Assembly (NCBI GenBank): GCA_016704275.1
Contig: JADJAK010000002.1
Coordinates: 248,001-312,000 of the forward strand
Source of the DNA: Gemmatimonadota bacterium
GTDB lineage: Bacteria; Gemmatimonadota; Gemmatimonadetes; Gemmatimonadales; GWC2-71-9
DNA length: 64,000 bases
Direction: 5' to 3'
Shown: positions 61,221-64,000 of the stretch, piece after piece
Numbering within the stretch: position 1 is the first letter of the stretch
Layout: the number at the start of each line of letters is the position of its first letter
Notes under the pieces: generated by a model
What the model was told of the DNA's origin: nothing
Database searches by the model: none
What the model saw: only the letters and a program-made list of their open reading frames with translations
Made by a program: the position numbers and the translations under genes

Positions 61221-61241
61221 TGACTATGATACGTATGATCG
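61221..61241. promoter_or_regulatory. AT-rich near-palindrome between DUF3299 and M28 peptidase genes
   Basis: ATACGTAT (61229-61236) is a perfect 8-bp palindrome, and the wider ATGATACGTATGAT is palindromic except for one position on each side. It stands in the 115-base divergent spacer and is unusually AT-rich for this genome. A Fur/Zur-type operator is possible, but this is not a strict match to a known Zur box. Confidence 0.35.
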
Positions 61242-61295
61242 CCGGAATAAGTTGCCTCGTTCCTCCCCCAATTCCAACTGCTCGGAGAAGTCCCT

Positions 61296-63065
61296 ATGGC
61301 CCGTTTGACAGTCGGCCTCGGCCTGGTTCTCGGGATCGCCGCATGCGGCGGCTCCTCGACCCCGGCCACGACCCCCGCTCCTGCCGCGCGTCCTGCCGCG
61401 GCCCCTGCCGCACCGCCGGCGGCCCAGGCCCCGACGCCCACTGCCGCTCCGGCCGGCGCCCCGGGCGGGCGTGGCGCGGGTGCGCCGGGTGCCGCCGGTG
61501 GTCGCGCTGGTGGTGGCCGTGGTGGCCCGCCGGTCGACAGCACCAAGTTCGTGCGCACCACCCCGCCGGACGATCCGATCATCCAGAAGATGTTCGATGA
61601 AGGGATGACCAACGGTCAGGCCGGCAAGCTGGCGCAGGTGCTCTTCGACTCGATCGGGCCGCGCCTCACCGGGTCGCCGGGCTACATGAACGCCGCCAAC
61701 TGGGCCGTCAAGACCTACGCCTCGTGGGGGATCCCGGCCGAGAAGCAGCAGTACGGCACCTGGAACTCGTGGCGCCGCGGGCACACCCACGTCGACATGA
61801 TCGCCCCGCGCGTCCGCTCGCTCGAGGCGACGATGCTCGGTTGGAGCCCGGGGACCGGCGGCAAGGACGTCATCGGCGACGTGATCCTCTACCCGGAGAC
61901 GAAGTCGCCGGAAGAGTTCGCCGCGTGGGCCAAGGCCAACGCCAAGGGGAAGTTCGTGCTGATCTCGGCGCCACTCGCCTCCTGCCGCATGGCGTCGCAG
62001 TGGACCGAGTTCGGCCAGCCGGGCGCCTCGCAGCAGCTCGCCGCGCAGAACAGCGTCGCGCGCGCCGCGTGGGCCGACCGCAGCAAGCAGGGCGGCAACA
62101 TCAATGTCTGGACCAAGGAATACGGCGTTGCCGGCGTGATCGGGATGAACTGGTCGCAGTACCCCGGCATCAACAAGATCTTCGGCTCGCCGAAGCAGAC
62201 GGTGCTGACGCTCGACGCCAGCTGCGAAGACTACAACCTGCTGTTCCGCCTGGCGCAGAACAATCAGGGCCCGAAGCTCCGCGTGAACACCGACGCTGAG
62301 TTCCTCGGCGAGCTCCCGATGTACAACGTCGTCGGGATGATCAAGGGCTCCGAGAAGCCGAACGAGTACATCCTCCTCTCGGCCCACTTCGACTCGTGGG
62401 ACGGCGGCTCGGGCGCGACGGACAACGGCACCGGCACCATCACGATGATGGAGGCGATCCGCATCCTCAAGAAGGTGTACCCGAACCCGAAGCGCACCAT
62501 CCTGATCGGGAACTGGGGCAGCGAGGAGCAGGGCCTCAACGGCTCGCAGGCGTTCGCCGAGGATCACCCGGAGATCGTCAAGGGGATCCGCGCCGGCTGG
62601 AACCAGGACAACGGCACGGGGCGCGTCACCTCGCTCGGCGCCGGGCCGGTCACCAACGCCACCGACAACCTGATCTCGTGGCTGCACGCGGTGCCGTCGT
62701 CGATCAGCGGCTGGGTGCGCCTCGGCGCCACGGCCTCGCCAGTCGGCCCGAGCGGCAGCACCGACGGCTGGACCTTCCAGTGCCGCGGCGCGCCGGTGCA
62801 CGGCATGGGGGCGCTCGGGTGGGACTACAGCAACACCACCTGGCACACCAACCGCGACACCTACGACAAGGTCGTGATCGACGACCTCAAGAACAACGCG
62901 ACCCTCGTCGCCATGCTCACCTACATGGCCGACAAGGACCCGAACCTCCAGGCCCCGCAGCTGATCAGCGTGAACCCGGCCACCCAGGCCGCGATCACCT
63001 ATCCGATGTGCGGCACGAACAACTCGTCCAAGGCGACGCGGAAGAGCACGGATTCGGCGCGGTAA
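61296..63065 (+). CDS. M28-family metallopeptidase lipoprotein
   Basis: 589 residues. Lipoprotein signal with Cys17 (VLGIAACGG), a long Ala/Pro/Gly-rich linker to about residue 80, a PA-like insert in the middle and an M28 peptidase domain. Zinc ligands are seen in LLSAHFDSWDGGSGATDNGT (His, Asp), NWGSEEQGLNGSQAF (Glu pair), an Asp in GWNQDNGTGR, and His in TTWHTNRDTYD. So it is a surface or periplasmic aminopeptidase-type enzyme. Start ATG 61296. Confidence 0.9.
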   Translation: MARLTVGLGLVLGIAACGGSSTPATTPAPAARPAAAPAAPPAAQAPTPTAAPAGAPGGRGAGAPGAAGGRAGGGRGGPPVDSTKFVRTTPPDDPIIQKMFDEGMTNGQAGKLAQVLFDSIGPRLTGSPGYMNAANWAVKTYASWGIPAEKQQYGTWNSWRRGHTHVDMIAPRVRSLEATMLGWSPGTGGKDVIGDVILYPETKSPEEFAAWAKANAKGKFVLISAPLASCRMASQWTEFGQPGASQQLAAQNSVARAAWADRSKQGGNINVWTKEYGVAGVIGMNWSQYPGINKIFGSPKQTVLTLDASCEDYNLLFRLAQNNQGPKLRVNTDAEFLGELPMYNVVGMIKGSEKPNEYILLSAHFDSWDGGSGATDNGTGTITMMEAIRILKKVYPNPKRTILIGNWGSEEQGLNGSQAFAEDHPEIVKGIRAGWNQDNGTGRVTSLGAGPVTNATDNLISWLHAVPSSISGWVRLGATASPVGPSGSTDGWTFQCRGAPVHGMGALGWDYSNTTWHTNRDTYDKVVIDDLKNNATLVAMLTYMADKDPNLQAPQLISVNPATQAAITYPMCGTNNSSKATRKSTDSAR

Positions 63066-63067
63066 AA

Positions 63068-63103
63068 GGTCGTAGGTCGTAGGTCGTAAGTCATAGGTCG
63101 TAG
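63068..63103 (+). repeat. Heptamer tandem array, left arm
   Basis: About five imperfect units of GGTCGTA (variants GTCGTAA and GTCATAG) in 36 bases, starting three bases after the peptidase stop. The array at 63146-63188 is its inverted counterpart. Confidence 0.8.
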
Positions 63104-63111
63104 ACACAGAG

Positions 63112-63145
63112 AAGGGACCCCGACGCGAACGTTGGGGTCCCTTTT
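63112..63145 (+). terminator. Rho-independent terminator of the M28 peptidase gene
   Basis: A 14-bp stem (AAGGGACCCCGACG / CGTTGGGGTCCCTT, one G-U pair) with loop CGAA and a TTTT tail. Flanked on both sides by the inverted heptamer arrays. Confidence 0.88.
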
Positions 63146-63188
63146 CGTTACGACTTACGACTTACGACCTACGACTCACGACCTACAA
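63146..63188 (-). repeat. Heptamer tandem array, right arm
   Basis: About six imperfect units of TACGACT/TACGACC in 43 bases, complementary in inverse orientation to the array at 63068-63103. Together with the terminator they can form one long imperfect stem of over 100 bases. It ends at the stop codon of the acidic protein gene. Confidence 0.8.
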
Positions 63189-63416
63189 CTACTCCTCTTC
63201 ATCATCATCAAACGAGAAGTCCTCGTCGAAATCCTCGTCGAGATCATCCTCGTCGTCATCGTCATCGTCTTCGCCCTCTTCGCCGTCGAGTTCGTCGTCC
63301 TCATCCTCGAGGTCGAGATCATCCACGTCGAAAATCTCCTCACCATCTTCGTCAAACCGGCGGCGCATCACCGCAGTATCCAGCGACGCCTCCCAGGACG
63401 TCTCCCACGACGACAT
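63189..63416 (-). CDS. Very acidic small protein
   Basis: 75 residues from ATG 63416 (GGAGGAG nine bases upstream). N-terminus MSSWETSWEASLDTAVMRRR, then a run of Asp/Glu in which about 35 of the last 50 residues are acidic (for example EDEDDELDGEEGEDDDDDD). No signal or TM helix. I recognise no family; acidic tails of this kind can bind basic proteins or cations. It follows typA by 60 bases on the same strand. Confidence 0.68.
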   Translation of the reverse strand: MSSWETSWEASLDTAVMRRRFDEDGEEIFDVDDLDLEDEDDELDGEEGEDDDDDDEDDLDEDFDEDFSFDDDEEE

Positions 63417-63476
63417 GATGTGCTCCTCCACGTGACCAGTTCCGGGTGATGACCAGTTGGGCCGGGTGACTACCAT

Positions 63477-64000
63477 TTACGAGACGTCGACGCCCCGGTT
63501 CGCCGCACGCTGCACCTTCTTCCGTTCGGTGGCCTGCAGGCTCCGCTTGCGGAGCCGGATGTTCTCCGGCGTGACCTCGATCAGTTCGTCCTCTTCGATA
63601 TACTCGAGGGCGTACTCCAGCGTGATCGGGCGCGGCGGCTCGAGCTGGATGTTCTCGTCGGTCGACGTCGTCCGCATGTTGGAGAGCTTCTTCTCCTTGC
63701 CGACGTTGACGTCCATGTCGCCCGGCCGCGAATTCTCGCCGACGATCATCCCCTCGTAGACCAGCTCACCCGGGGCGACGAACATCTGCGCCCGCTCCTG
63801 CAAGTTGGCCAGCGCGAAGCCGACGACCGGCGCCTCGCGGTCGGCCACCAGCACGCCGCGCTTGCGACCCGCCAGCGGACCCGCCCACAGCCCGTACTCC
63901 AGGAAACGATGGTGCATCATCCCGGTGCCGCGGGTGTCCGTCAGGAACTCCGAGCGGTAGCCGAAGAGACCGCGCGACGGGATCCGGAAGGTCAGCCGCA
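63477..64000 (-). CDS. typA: GTP-binding protein TypA/BipA, C-terminal part, cut by window edge
   Basis: About 174 residues of the C-terminal region. RLTFRIPSRGLFGYRSEFLT and DTRGTGMMHHRFLEYG are followed by GVLVADREAPVVGFALANLQ, ERAQMFVAPGELVYEGMIVG and NVGKEKKLSNMRTTSTDENI, all typical of the TypA/BipA C-terminal domain that binds the ribosome. The GTPase domain lies beyond the window. A ribosome-associated GTPase needed in stress and at low temperature in many bacteria. Confidence 0.95.
   Translation of the reverse strand, partial: RLTFRIPSRGLFGYRSEFLTDTRGTGMMHHRFLEYGLWAGPLAGRKRGVLVADREAPVVGFALANLQERAQMFVAPGELVYEGMIVGENSRPGDMDVNVGKEKKLSNMRTTSTDENIQLEPPRPITLEYALEYIEEDELIEVTPENIRLRKRSLQATERKKVQRAANRGVDVS

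Noticed and set aside
63068..63188. Possible CRISPR array
   Set aside because: The units are seven bases long and contiguous without spacers; they form inverted tandem arrays around a terminator.

Overview
The window is 64 kb of high-GC bacterial chromosome built around an almost complete flagellar gene cluster (about 20.65-58.53 kb). The style of the flanking genes points to a Gemmatimonadota-like Gram-negative bacterium: many signal peptides end in A-A-Q, there is a SusC/RagA-type TonB-dependent receptor with a carboxypeptidase-regulatory-like domain, DUF2911, DUF983 and M28 peptidase genes, and a P/L ring flagellum. The phylum is an inference from gene content; no rRNA is present.

Left flank (0-20.6 kb). 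A partial MsbA-type ABC exporter is followed by a four-gene leftward operon of ECF sigma factor, membrane-anchored probable anti-sigma, DUF4097-type exported protein and (separately spaced) a small exported protein. Rightward genes follow: an amphipathic Ala/Glu/Lys protein, a TonB-dependent receptor broken by one frameshift in a glycine run, and DUF983. Next come efp (with Asn at the tip position), a hybrid kinase-like protein without its phosphoacceptor His, an AsmA-like envelope protein, a PAP2 phosphatase, a flippase-like membrane protein, an exported tandem helix-hairpin-helix protein, a four-TM protein and a Tat-exported sugar-isomerase-like protein. The stretch 16.4-18.9 kb is decayed: remnants of DUF2975 and DUF2911 genes, one intact YozG-like HTH gene with a palindromic AT-rich site, then tRNA-Ile(GAT). 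An acyl-acyl carrier protein/CoA ligase closes the flank.

Flagellar cluster. Rightward: motA-motB plus a degenerate receiver/HD-GYP protein and a small histidine-kinase-like protein. Leftward, in three blocks: flgF-G-A-H-I-J-N-K-csrA; fliL-M-N-fliOP(fusion)-fliQ-R-flhB-A-F-G-fliA; and flgB-C-orf-fliE-F-G-H-I-J-motE-like-fliK-flgD-E. A sigma-54 activator of the FleR/FlrC type faces rightward flgL-fliW-fliC-fliD-fliS-orf-flgM. The sequence shows -24/-12 sites before flgF and fliL (and a weaker one before flgB), and sigma-28-like sites before flgL, fliC and flgM (with a -10-only match before motA). This suggests sigma-54 controls hook-basal-body genes, FliA/FlgM controls late genes, and CsrA-FliW controls flagellin translation; the fliC leader carries two hairpins that present ANGGA motifs in their loops, the second covering the ribosome binding site.

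Right flank (58.5-64 kb). A leftward DUF3299 / ABC ATPase / FtsX-type permease operon resembles Zur-regulated transport operons of Proteobacteria. It diverges from an M28 peptidase lipoprotein gene. A terminator inside inverted heptamer arrays separates the peptidase gene from a very acidic small protein gene and the 3' part of typA/bipA, which runs off the end of the window.
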